Positions 36,117-49,100 of a stretch of 64,000 bases of DNA are shown here, piece after piece. The notes beneath the pieces are model-generated. The model saw only the letters and a list, made by a program, of their open reading frames with translations, searched no databases and was not told the DNA's origin. Origin of the DNA: Ascaris suum (taxonomy: Eukaryota; Nematoda; Chromadorea; Rhabditida; Ascarididae); contig CM024180.1 in assembly GCA_013433145.1 (NCBI GenBank), forward strand, positions 3,375,001 to 3,439,000. The letters are read 5' to 3'. Position 1 is the first letter of the stretch, and every line of letters starts with the position of its first letter. Position numbers and translations under genes: made by a program.

Positions 36117-36290
36117 CTAAATGGCATGATGGATGGATGGACATATCTTGGTTCTTGTATCAATGCTTCGGATAGCCCAATCGTCGATGCTCATATCACT
36201 TCCAAATTTACCCGCTGGGTATCTTTGATCGTGGAAATGCAGAAAGTAAAACTCTTTTTGAACACTAAAGAGGGGAATGGATCGACTATG
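36117..36290 (+). mobile_element. Decayed LINE reverse-transcriptase fragment
   Basis: The plus frame reads DGWTYLGSCINASDSPIVDA, then HITSKFTRW. This resembles the conserved (F/T)YLGS-I---GS---(E/D)I--RI--A block at the C-terminal end of non-LTR retrotransposon reverse transcriptases. Nothing else of an element is intact nearby, so it is a short fossil. Confidence 0.5.
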
Positions 36291-36724
36291 CCCGTTCGGG
36301 GTAACAATCTTTTGAAAATTAGGAAGGACATTGTTTTCTGTGTTTGGCGACGAAAGCACCAAGTGATGAAGTGAGGCGATGAAATTCTCGACTTCAGCTC
36401 GGCGATCGAGGAAGTTCAATTTACAAGAATTCGCATTTTCTTTCTCTCGTAAATGCTGCCCCAGCATATTTCTGTCTATAAAACGCTGAAAATTTGAATG
36501 TTTATATGCAGATACGCTTGTGCACACCAATACCTCCATGTTGAAGTCATTTGAACCGTCGACCGTAACGCTCAGAGATGAATCTAAATAATAAAAAAAT
36601 GAAAGCACAGAAATAATCGCAAAATGAAAAATTCAACGAAAACAAAGACCGCAACAAGTGGGAAAATACAAGCCGCATTTGATGCGGACATGAGCAGCTT
36701 GCTCCGACTTCCCGAACCGTATTT

Positions 36725-36830
36725 CGAGTAGCGAGGATCGAGCTCGGGTCCCATGAGATTGAGTGACCACATTATGTTGATAAATGACTACATCAGTACC
36801 ACCTAACCGGAGATGAGGACAAGCTGTTCC
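36725..36830 (-). repeat. tRNA-derived SINE-like fragment
   Basis: On the minus strand an A-box-like GGTTAGGTGGTACTG (36794-36808) is followed about 50 bp later by a B-box-like GAGCTCGATCCTCGC (36731-36745). It lies 0.4 kb beyond the LINE-like fragment, on the opposite strand. Confidence 0.4.
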
Positions 36831-36908
36831 CTTTTCGATTATGGAGTGAGCCAATTGACTTCTGCAAGAATAAAATTTAATTAAATATATCTTATCAATC
36901 CCATTACT

Positions 36909-36925
36909 CCCCCCCCCCCCCCCCC
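36909..36925. repeat. C17 homopolymer
   Basis: Seventeen consecutive C on the plus strand. One of about eleven C or G runs of 12-20 bp in the window. Confidence 0.95.
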
Positions 36926-39900
36926 ACCTTTCAGTCGTTGCTTTCCTACTTGCTAGAACAGAGCGCTTTCTCCCACCTATTTTTTGATTTAAGAGCATTT
37001 CATCAGCCGTCATTATTGCAGCTTGGCATTTTCATTTCAGGAATAGTAGGACACCTCTGACGAAGGTACGCGCCACTAGGGTTAGCACCTTCGCTTTCTC
37101 CTCTTCTTTAGTTCACCTTAGGAATGCCTACAAAAAACGCTGAATTCGGTGAATGCGATCCATTGAGCGCCTAGAAAACTGGAAGCTCCTCAACGATAGT
37201 TGAATACTCGTAAATCCAAGGACCTTTCTTTTGGGAAGTACTTAACCGAGACCGACACTTGATAAGAACTAGACTATTCGCACTGTTGGGTGGATGAGAG
37301 CAGGTGGAAGGTTTTTAAGGGTTGACCTCGTTTGCGCTTGAAAAATCTAAATTTCTTCGATCCTTCTGTGAAATTTTTATTTTTTCTCTCCGGGAAATGC
37401 AAGAAATTGTTCCACTGCATTTTTATGTGTGGAATTTTATCTCTTTATTCTAATTTTTCCACGCATCCCCCCAATCTTTCGCGGATACTTAAATTCACTC
37501 AGCAAAGACTTAGAACAAGCAATGTGCATTCAGAATAGCGAAGACAATTACACATCAACATCTACCCAGGGATGCTTCCCCAGCGTTACCGGAACTGTTG
37601 CTTTAGAGGATTGATGAATCTTCCTGAGGCAGACTACAATCTGGCATATGTTTATTAATACGGACCTCTGTAAATGAATGCCCCTGAATTTCTTCCCTTT
37701 CGAAACGACTCCGCATTTGTTGCGTGCCCCACAAAACTGTACTGTCTATAACGTCATTTCCACAGTTATCCGGTGGCTTACCTAACCTTTCACCGGTAAA
37801 ATATACCACCACCATGAAGTTAGAGACACCATAATCGTACGATCCTAAACATACCTAATTGGGGTATCAGGTTGAAATCTTCAGTACAACATTCCACCAC
37901 AACATCGGTATCGCCCTCAACCAAATAGCTTCCTGTAATTCCATCACCAACAAATAAACTTTGATGTGGAACAATTGAAGTGATGCAGATTTATTTTGAA
38001 TGGCATTTACATAAAACCAGTAACGTTATACAATCGATCGAACGGATTCATTAATCGATAATGAAGGAAGTTTCACATTTTGGCATAATTCCAAAGTTTC
38101 TTTGCATTCAGCATTTTTTCACACACCGCAAAACGACCTATAAAAATGCTGCTGTGATTTAAATAAATTCGTTATGTGGTTCCTTCTCCCCCCCCCCCCC
38201 CCCCCCCTACATCACACTCTCCAATCGCTATGCATAAATAGAAAGCTATTTCCCTATTAAAAAGAGCAACCGAAGAAACAGTTAGTGCTTCTCAAATTTC
38301 ACCAAACAATCCAAAAGAACAAAATCTCAACAACTGGTGTTCTCTGCTTCAAAACCTGCAGCTGAAGATAGCTGGTTTGCCAGGCTCAGCCAAGATCACC
38401 AAAAATTTGTAATGCTGTTTGTTAACACAGCGCTGCTACCAGTTAATTTTTGATTCTAGAATCAAGTAAACGATATGACATGATCACGCAAAAGCCGTCT
38501 TCATTTTCTTATTTCATCTCTACGGAAGTAAACCATTAGAACCGCACAGCATCATTGCCTATTGCAATGTTGGCTTATAGATTTATAGACCCACATTCCC
38601 GATTTCAATTTTAGGCCTTCAGCTGCGCGGTGTGAATGTTACTGAGAGCATAAAATGTTCCCTCGTCCACCATAACCGCAATAAGTTTTGCTGAAAGAAA
38701 AACTTCAACACGAATCAGAAACTAATTCAACTAAGCGCATTTAATCGTAAGATTTGAGCGAAAATATCCACCGAATTATTCCTTTGTGGAATATTAAAGA
38801 GAGTTCGTCGAAATAGTTTTTCATTCCAATCAACTACAACTGCAAAACTCTCAACAACAATGTTTCCCTTACAACAAATCAATACAAGAAGGTTTTTAAA
38901 AATGAAGTGAAATATAACGAAATTTTTTAACTACTGAACTTCCGTTTAATTTTTGTTGAATTATTGACACCTCTCCATATTCAATACAACAGACGAATAA
39001 TTTCACGAAGCGCAATTCGAGAATAAAACAGAATAACAATAATTGAACTACAAACAACTATAAAACCTCAACGATGTTTTTGCTGTTGAATTAACGCGCT
39101 TATGAAAACATTTACATCGAAGAGTGACGATGTTTTTTCACGCGTTGTCCTTTTCTTTCACTTAGCCGAGGAAACATCACGAAGACAGCTGAAGGTTGCG
39201 ATCGGAAGTGAGGGAGAGGGAGGAGGCGGCAGGAAAGCAAAGATGGGAAGGGGGAGCAAGAGAACGGGGTAGGGTCGTACGTTACTTCTGGTGTTACATA
39301 CTCGGTCTACATGCTCGCAAATCTGTAATTTAACCTATTTACATCCACAAGTAAACAGCATAAAAATACTCGCTGCACTCCCTCCCCCCTCACTCGCAGT
39401 CATTTAACGAGAAATATTTCCAGGAATTTGAGAATTTGATAAGTTACTCCCTTAGCCAAGCAACATGGTGACGTTCAACTATGGGACTAGTACATCGGAC
39501 ACCCTGCAAATTATCCACTCTTATCAACGGTTCTTCCGTTAGTCCAGTGAACTATTCTTCAAATATACAGTAGAGTGCAGTGAAAGAGCCCTTCTCCGTT
39601 CAGAGTCATCTCATAAAAAATTTTCAGCAAAAAGCGAAACACTTTCACGAGAGAGCGGAGATTTACTCACCGAAAATAATGCCGTAAATGAAAGCAAAGC
39701 GAATTTTGCGAGTTTCGAGAGCAACAAAGCGAAACATCGAGCCAAATTAGTGATGAACGACGAAGGTAACATATAGATTGTTCACTTTTGGAGGATATTA
39801 TTCGAGTGCTCGAGCTAGTTGGGCATTTACAGTTCGAGCTGAAGGGGAGCGGTCGCTCTCTCTTATAGCTCTCGCTATCCTCTCACAAAGGACAGCTCAA

Positions 39901-39930
39901 CATCAGCTCGATATAAAAGTGCCCATTTAA
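36926..39930. other. Region downstream of the Dishevelled stop codon
   Basis: It should hold the 3' UTR and polyadenylation site of the minus-strand Dishevelled gene. No AATAAA was found close to the stop. One minus-strand AATAAA lies at about 37989, probably too far to be the site. A C20 run is at 38188-38207. No other gene was seen. Confidence 0.5.
38188..38207. repeat. C20 homopolymer
   Basis: Twenty consecutive C, the longest mononucleotide run seen in the window. Confidence 0.95.
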
Positions 39931-40147
39931 TTATAAATTGTCGACAAAAAATTCGAATGGTTGACTCATCGCGATACGAAAACTTTGCCGACTAGAAGCC
40001 AAATCCTGTGGCAACTCGTCGAGTCGATTTGACGGATGATGACCAACAGATGGTCCGGCAACTAACGACGCCGATGCACCCACTTGAATATGCTGTGATA
40101 ATGTTGACAATGACGGCACTGGAGCTGGTGGTAATACTGCACGACCT
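39931..40147 (-). CDS. dsh: Dishevelled last exon, conserved C-terminal motif and stop
   Basis: Acceptor CTGTGTTGCAG. It encodes [20 protein letters not shown], then [20 protein letters not shown] and EFFVDNL, ending TAA. The end matches the conserved Dishevelled tail (L-ASRQSF-MAM-P-EFFVDV-), which fixes the C-terminus. Confidence 0.95.
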
Positions 40148-43100
40148 CTGCAACACAGAAAAAATGAGTCCGAAGAAGATTCCACAGAAAAGAGGGCAAT
40201 ATGGTATTCAAAACATCCAAATCGAGTTCAGTCCCTCATATGCTGATGGGAATCATTTTGCGTCGTTAACGTCACCTAATAAACGAGTATATATTTAGCC
40301 TGTGGAATATCTGTATCGGCGACAACCGGTTGTCAATACATCGGGATAGATTAGAGAAAGGGTACCGCAATTGGAAGTGAATCATCAATGAATGAAATAT
40401 CATTTAAAACAATTTCAACTGCGAACATTTACTTTTATTAAAACAGTGAATGAGCAGTATATTTGCAAAACGATTTACGGGAGAATGGTCCGTATCTGAT
40501 GAGGATATAGATGTTCGATCCGTAACAGAGGTGCCAATAAGTTGTTTTTGCCATCCAATAGCCAATTTCTATAGACACAAAATCGCATTTTTAATGCCGG
40601 AAGTGACAACATCACATCGTCATCAACTAGAAACAGGCCGCTCACCCACAACCGTCTTCTGGTTGCTTTATTTACTCATTCGCCAATAACGGTCGCAAAT
40701 TTCTATCGAGCCGACGTTGCTCATGGTGATGCATCCACTTAACGATATATTACTTTAAAATTGCTGCAAATTTCAGTTCTTTTCAAATTCTGCTCGCAAA
40801 ATTTTCAGTCCTTCCTATAACCGTTTACCGCTCAATTCCTGAAAATTCTAGTTGGGAGGAACGAGTAAAGGAGGAGAGAGACGAGCGGGATTATCCGCGG
40901 GTTAACAAATGAATCGCTAGCATCATATCTAATAAACGGAAGACTGCATGATGGCAAACCTTTGATACTTCGAAAACAACTCCGCTTTCAGCCCCTTTAG
41001 TACTGCCTATTTCCCTTTCTCACTTGTAGAAGGTACCCAATAACCAAACATCTGCTTCGAGCGAAAATTTCTGTTCATTTTTTACCATGTGAGATTTTGC
41101 CTCTACTTTTCGCGGTCTTTTCAACCACAACTGGATACCTTCGATGAGCTGACCAATGAAGCCTAAACAATGCGCCCGCCTGATCAAATAAATCAAAATT
41201 TGCTCACTTATCACTGCTAGTACTAGGCCACATATAAAATGAATTAGTCTCGTCTTAAAAATTCATCAATGAACATCTTCCTCTGCATTAATTAGCTGAT
41301 ACTAGTACTGAAAACGAGTTAGTTAATTCCTTTAATTAAATCGTTCTGCATCAAATAATATTTCTTAACGAATGAGGAATGAAAAGAAAGTAACGAGAAA
41401 TTGCTTACAGAAGAAACCCTTGGAAGAAGACTTTAAATCAAGAGAGCGACTACTCTTTACAGAAAGTACGAAACGTTAATTTTCAATAGAAGACTGTTAA
41501 AAATTACGCTCTGATATGTTCACTGCCGCTCGATCCATCGTTGCTGCTCGTTTGGCTGTGCACATCGGGTGCGCATCCGCCCTTGTAGATACTCACTGGA
41601 TTGCCCACTCCGTGCATTATAGAAGGGGCAAACGGCTGGGTCGGCGGTTGGCCCGGATATGGGGAGATCGGCATCGACGCATAGCCGCTCACCTGCAACT
41701 ATGAAATGTTTTAAATAAGGTTCGTCGGTTTCTACTCACTATATCAGAATAAATTGATCGACCACTTTTGACTGAAGCGACACTTGTTATTTTCGAGTGA
41801 GTGAAGGTTGCCTTGTTGAGAACAGTACGAAACAAGGAGGCACATGGGGAGGTAGCGGTGGGGGAGGGTAGACAGGAGGAAGGATTGCGGGGAAAAATTA
41901 CCCAATGAGGAAATAAGAAAGAAATCAGTTTCCGCATTTTGTTAAGCTAAATAACTGCGTTGGCATTCAAGCTCAGGGATGAGAGCTGGACTGTGCTTGC
42001 TCTATGCAACCTTCCCCATTTCTCCTCCCCTTCCATCAACTCAGTATACCACAGCTGCAGAGGGACATTTCACCACACGAGTTGTCCTCCGTCCTCCGCT
42101 TCATTCTCCATTTGATTGCAGCATGGAAGTTAATTCACATTCAGGTGCCGATTTCTTCTCTAACCATACATTCAATGAAATGATACCACTATTTTTATTG
42201 ATAAATAGAAGTTCGACAACCTATACTTCTTTCCCCTCCGTTAAAGTGAACTTTTGAGCAGGAATCTTGACATGGTTAAATATCAAGGTCCAATTCTTGA
42301 AATACTATAAAACCTCACAAAAACTCTCTCTTTCGAAAATTACACATAACCACACTTCATGAGGCAAACGAATATTCCTTTCAATAATTTGCATGACTTT
42401 TGCCATTTTCTACATGCTTTGCACTCTCGTTTCCGTTGAAGATGTGGAGTATTACCCGTGCACGGTCTAGAGCAATCGCGTTCTCTAATTTAGTACCCCC
42501 CTGTGCCGATGGTATACTCAGTGATACGAGTGCCGCCCCACTTTTGAGTGCAATAAGTTTTATGACTTCATATGACAGAAATACAACAACGCCCGTCAAC
42601 CGTCTCAATAAACCTTCGTTTGAAATTGAAAATGGGTTCTTATAGCTGATGATGGAAAAGTACGATCGAAACATTGGAAAGCGAAGTATCTGCTATAACT
42701 ATACAAGAGTTCCAGGTTGGAGTCCACTTTTCTATTTCACGCCCACCCCCCCCCCCCCCCGCCATCAGATATTTTAGAGCACAGTAGACCAGAACCATGT
42801 GAAACGCATTCAAGTACAGCACAAAACTGAAACCACTTTATATGTGAAGTAAAAATATCAAACACAATTGAGAAATGGCACATGCTATTTATTTATTTCT
42901 TTATTGTGAACTCCTCTAGTTCTGCTTATTTAAATATAACGCAATAATGCAGCCACTGCAACAACTGAATACAACGAAGAATATCGAAACCCACTTCAGA
43001 ATGAGCCAATCAAAGAGGCTCCTCCTATTTTTGAGTAATCCAAAATTATAAGTGCTCTTTCCCCGTCTCCCTGCCCTCTCCCTGCCCCTTTCCGAATACA

Positions 43101-46100
43101 ATATTTCCGAAAAATGCAACGATCCAACAACGAAACTCACGCTGAAACCTTTTCCCTCGTATTTTTGTAGGTAATATTCCTCCCTAATAACATAATTAAA
43201 AAATGCGTAACAACTGTATACTTGCGTCTTGATAAAGAAAATATAAAACTATAAATGTGCATTAATTTCAAATGCATTTCATTAAATTCAACTCATTCCC
43301 TTATAAATATATGTCGTTTATGTAGTCGTCATAAATTCGCTGAGCGGATTTCAAGGAAACAAAGCTCACCGGATGTCGAATTATGGACTAGTTTTGTGGA
43401 CCTATTATCCAACTAATCCTTCCAAGGAGAGCCATAACCAGGCTTCATTTACTACCTTGTACTACCTTCAGACCTCTAGCGGAACACCGAAATTATCAAA
43501 TTTTATGAAAATTATACAGATATTCTTGCCAATAAAAAATTGCACTAGAATATCGTTGTCAAAGCAGAAATAAGCAAGCAGAAATTCGAAGATTAACGAC
43601 TTCTTTCTGGTTTTCTTTTCGCGATGAGCACCGAAGTACGTCTTCGCAGAAATGTTTCACAAATAATTAAATAAGCGGGTATGGGGTTGTCTTGTGTACT
43701 GGGGTATTTCAGGAGTGTGTCACCAGATCGTCTAGTGTATTCCCCAAGACCTCTCTCTAAACTTTTATCACAAAGTACGAATATCAACAATCTCTCATGC
43801 GTAAAACAAGACAAGACAATGCATGCAAATTGCAAACAACTGAGCGAATAGCATCGAACACGACTAGATCAATTGCAGTACAAAATTTGCGCAAATACTC
43901 AATATGTCAGCTGTGTGCACAACTAATAAAAACATTCACCTTCCTTAACGGGGGAGGGGGAAGAAAGAGAAAAGTTGAAGAGAGAATGCAAAAATAAAGC
44001 GAAAATTGAGAGAAATAAATAAATGGAAAGTGAAATAGCCATCAAAACGCATTACTTCGTTTAGTCCCTGCTACCACACCTGCTCATTTGCTATAACGTT
44101 AAAAAGCACATTTGATTCAAAAATCCCACCTAATTAATCGGTGATTTGCTATTCCTCCAGAAACATATCATCCAACTTCCCGAAACGTTCACTCTCAACG
44201 CTCTACAACGCTTTTTTTTCTCGTTTGCTTTCTTTCAACCTAAATTCAACCACTCCCCCCCCCCCCTCCTTCCCTTCCCTCCCCCTAAGTCGCAGTTTCA
44301 TAGGCAGGTAAAAATGAACACAGCGATACGATCCTCAAACAAGCAATGCTGAAATAGACCACGCGACAAAAATGAAGAATACGTCCTCAATAAGATGTGC
44401 GCTCGTAATTTCATAAAATACATTGTTGATCCTCATTGTTACTTTATAATTGAAAAAATAATTACAGATTACAAGTTGAAAACTCACAGGTATGTGGCTG
44501 CACATCGTGCAGGCTCAAAGGTGTACATTAGTAATTGTTGCATGCTCGAAAGCGGAAATGAAGATCGAGGAAAATGTTTTTTTTACTTCATGCTCCCCCT
44601 CCAATTCTGTGTTAATTCTTAAGAAGCACCAGCTCCTACTAGCCGAATATGCACATTGCACAGATGGTATTTGTGGAAGATGAGCGATGAGAGTGCATGT
44701 GGAAGTAAGAAAAGCAGAGAAAGTTTAATCACAGCCCTGGAAATTCATCACATATCACTTGTATTCATGAAATAAAACCATAAAAGTCGTATTTCTTGAC
44801 TTCATCCATGGTTCCACAGAAATAATTACTCAAAATTGTTTACATATGACTTCGGAAATCACCCATCTTACTGTTTTTCTCTCAACTACTGAAATTACAA
44901 ATGTGGTGTACTCCATCGTTTGTAAGTCCCTCAAACATAAATCTCTTGGAAGTGCACTACAAGGCGTCGTTTCCCCTTCTACGGTTTGCTCATATTTAAC
45001 AGCCTGCTACGTCAACGCCGTAAATTCGCTAGATGGCCACAGCTTTGCGACAGAGGAAGGCATCTACAATGGGGGAAAAGAATCCCCCTCAAGAAAAAGG
45101 ACCCCACTGCCTTCCACGAAAATAAACAGCCACCTCTTATATTTCTCTCCAGCATTGAAGTTTGTGATCCACACAGGCGTCCTTTCCTCCTCCCCCCTCC
45201 ACTTCTCCTCAAGGACAGTCTGAAACACAGCGAAAGCCATAAGCACCGGCGACGTATACACAGTTCAATGTGAAAGTGAAGATTTTAATGTTGCGCCATG
45301 CAATGCCACAAAATGAATTTCACCTCGTCTTGAACCCCTTCCGCCCACTAAAAACTGCTTAACTAATTGCTTTCTACTTTACTGGACAGCAGCCCAATCA
45401 AAGTAAATTTCAAATGCTCTTAGAGGCGCTTTTCTTGGCTAACGATGAAAAAAGTGCACTAGTAAAAACAGCTTTTCTTTTCAACCTCTGAGGTGAACAA
45501 CTATAAGAGATCACTTGCTCTCCCCCGTCTAGTTGATCGACTGATCACCGCTAAACATGAAAGAACCAAGACCCATACTGAGCCAATACAAGATGATTCA
45601 CCCTGAAGCAGCCCCATTCAGTGCACGTGCATTTCCCCAAACGAAGCAAGCAGCAAATGTACATATAATTAGAACATGCACACAGAACACAGTGTTATAC
45701 ACAATGAAGCATCGTTCCCTTGAAATCACGCATCGATCGACCGATAATGCGATAACTGTGTCACCCCATAGACGTTCTTTGACATTTTCAACACTACCTT
45801 CATTACCTCCATAGATACCTCGTTGTAATAAAAGAAAGGAAGAGAGGTGAGAGAAGTGGGAAGGGGGAGGGGGGGGGGGGAAGGATGGGAACATATCTAG
45901 CTGTCCATCAAACTAAAGAGCTATCACTATTCATTCACTACAACTGCCGATTGAGGACTGGTATCCAGTAAAGAACGACGATGAAGTATTGATCAGAAGG
46001 TACGTAGAACAACTTACCTCCCCCTCCCTTTCCAGATATTTCCACCAGCCTGATCAGAACACATCAACCATTCATATATATCTGAGAAACAGGCGTCAAA

Positions 46101-49100
46101 TATCCATCATATAGAAGCGCATTTTAACGTCGACATTATGTGGATGTTGAATGGTGCTTACCATAGATGGAGGTGCATTTTGCAATAATGTTGTCTGAGG
46201 CCATGCTCGGGTGGCCGTCTGCTGAGCTGCAGCTGCGGCCATCAAACCCGGTGGAGGGGGTGGCAAAACCGATCCAACGTCACTTCGCACACCTTGCTCA
46301 TCACCTGCCGACGGATTCTGACGCAAACGTGCGAATTCTGAAACAACAATAATAATGCCGCCTTGTTTGCGCCTAGCAGTGTGCCAATCAAGTGCCTATT
46401 AATAAATACGTCTATTAGTGTAAACGCTAATAAACTTAAGATAATTCTGATGTAAAAAACATTTGAATGTGAAGGGAAAAACGGATTATACCGTGACCCA
46501 AAGCTTGAACCAAATGCCCGCCGCAATTCCTCAATGAAGATTTCTGGATGGGGAGGCAAGGGGAGGGAAAGAGGGAGAGAGGAGAGAGGGCCAGAGGAAC
46601 AGAGCAGCAGAACAATTTTTGCAGAAGGCGCAACTCCTCTAATCAATACGAAGAAAATGAAACTTGCGAGCACCTGGATGGAACAGGCCAAATTTGAGAT
46701 AAAGAAGCTCATTAGCCTACCGCACCTAAAACATTTCTAAAAACCAATTGCTACCATCAGGGCATCATATCAGCCACCCTTATATGGAAGACCCGCGACT
46801 AGTGATCTCGGCACTTAGAATTTTATTTTCTGAATACACACTCAAACACAGTCGCCAATTGACGACCTTTAGTGAGCCTTTTCAAATACTTCGAATTCAT
46901 CTACCTTAAAATGTAACACACAGGAGAAGCACATTCTCAGTCGGATCACCGGAGGTTAGGCACTTTGCCAGTAATATTGGCCCACGGCCAATAAAATTAC
47001 AGTTGTTCCAAAATTACTCGCTTGTTATAGCAGAGTGCAAGTGAGACATTACATAGCAAATAATATCGTTAAAAGAACCTCAAAGGAAAAAGCTTAATTA
47101 TTAACTCTGAAGTGGAAGCATCTCCTCCAAATTTCCCAACAATTCCTTATCCATATAATATCACCGAAGAGTACTTCATCGAACGACATCTCAATAATGG
47201 CGTCTTGGAAATGTGGGCAATATAATGCACTCATATCGCAAGGAAATAACGCACTTTCCGGCTGCATTTCAATGTGTCAACGAAAATTAACCACTTCTAA
47301 TGATTTACAGTTTCCGGTTTCTATAGGAAAAGCTGTGTAAATATGATCATCGAACAACTTCTCGAAAATATGTAGAAATAAAACATATTTACACAGTATT
47401 TCAATGTTTTTCGATTAACTTTCGTTGTTCGCAGACGAACTGCCAACCAAAGGAGCTCCTCTATTTTTAATAGATCCTATCAAATTCTGGAACATGGTTC
47501 GACTTCTCTCCGACCAGATGTTATCGGTAGCTCCCTTAGCTCTAAAAAAACTATACATAAGCTAACGAAAAGGTAAATAAATATGTAACTGCAGTTACCT
47601 GCACACTCGTCGCCGAGTATATAGTAGCACTGCTCAGTGAACGTAATCTTGTTGACGACATGGCTGATTAGCTTTTCCTTCAGTAATTCGCCGGCAAATT
47701 TCCGGCCGTCCTTACGATCCCGAAGTCCATCCACGTGCTCCATTAGCCAGTCCACCAAATCACTCCCTGCAAAACACATCTCTCGCCCTTTTGTATACGG
47801 CCGCATTCTACATCTACCTGCCTGAAATCATTTTCTCATCTTCCATTCATTTTTTTCGCTCATTTCAACGTCCTAAAATGGGAAAACATTTTAAAAAAAG
47901 TAAGCAAGCAAAAAAAGAAGAGCAAAACGGTCGCAAAGTCACACTCAGAGCGAATCAACAATCAATATTTTTAAGCAGTGATAATGCGCGGATCGAAATC
48001 ACTCAGCTGCAGCATAAAAGCTGAAGGAATGAATGCAATAAGACATTCGACGGGTGCAAATTCCTGGCTCACAGGACACAAAACTCGAATATCGTTTTTG
48101 GCGAGTTGAAATTTTTGTCCCTATTGTACAACTTGTTTTCATATGATAATTGCTGTCATACCTCTGAAGTAGCTCTCCGTTTCGTCAGCCAAAATGTTCG
48201 CATATTTAATTACCTAACAATTGTTTTGCGCCTCCGTTAGCAGTGAATCCTACGAAAACAAATGAATATTTACCCAAAAATGACATCGGAATGGGAATTT
48301 TCAGCCAAGTACGATTCTTGATATCGAGTCCCGAATTCGGCAACACCATCATATGCACGATCTTCTTCTTATCGGTTGTAGTGTCCAGGCGAATATGTGT
48401 CCCACCGACTACCGTATTCGGTGCCGACCCATTCGACGTCATCGTGCTGCTGCTCGGCGGTCGTCCGTATTGACCAGGAACTGGTGTTGGGGCTCCTTCC
48501 GATCCTAAATTCTTTTTAGACCTCAAAAAATATGTTCATTCGCAAAAAATTTTTATTGCATCCGAATGGTGTAATGGTAAGGGAAACGCTGCCGCGTTCT
48601 CAATCCACATTAATTAAGAAGGACGGAGGGGTATGGAGGAAGGAAAGAGAGGTGCGAAAAGAAGTGCAGAGGAGAGACACCATAAACAAATGCATCAGCT
48701 AGCTCTCGCCTGACGATTTCTGGAGCATTCGAAGGTTTACTTTCAATCTGACTGAAAGGCAAAGAACGATTCTTAAAATCCAACTTGCTGAACATAATAC
48801 GCTCCAATTTATGCTAATTTAGGGGAAGCCCGAAATATCCCCACTATTCCCCGTTCTATTTCTCGCTCGTCCAGTTTACAGCAGTGTTTCTCGACAATAT
48901 CTTACTGCAGTGCTGCAACCAATACAACATTTTGTCTGTAAAAAGGTCAACTTACCCTCGAGGATAGACGGCATTCCCCGCATGGCGTTCGTATGTTGTA
49001 TCCAAGCTTGTGTGTCAATCGGTCGCACCGGTTCATCACGATGCCGTGGTACCGTAAATGCACTTCTGGGCCCCCCATCCCACATCTTCGCAACTGTTAG

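Noticed and set aside
41504..41506. Stop codon taken as the Dishevelled C-terminus
   Set aside because: The true conserved tail FEFFVDNL is encoded at 39931-40147 and joins in phase through a donor at 41507.
48552..48605. tRNA-Gly-like sequence in a Dishevelled intron (TGGTGTAATGGTAAGG)
   Set aside because: Only the 5' half resembles a tRNA. There is no B box or closing stem.
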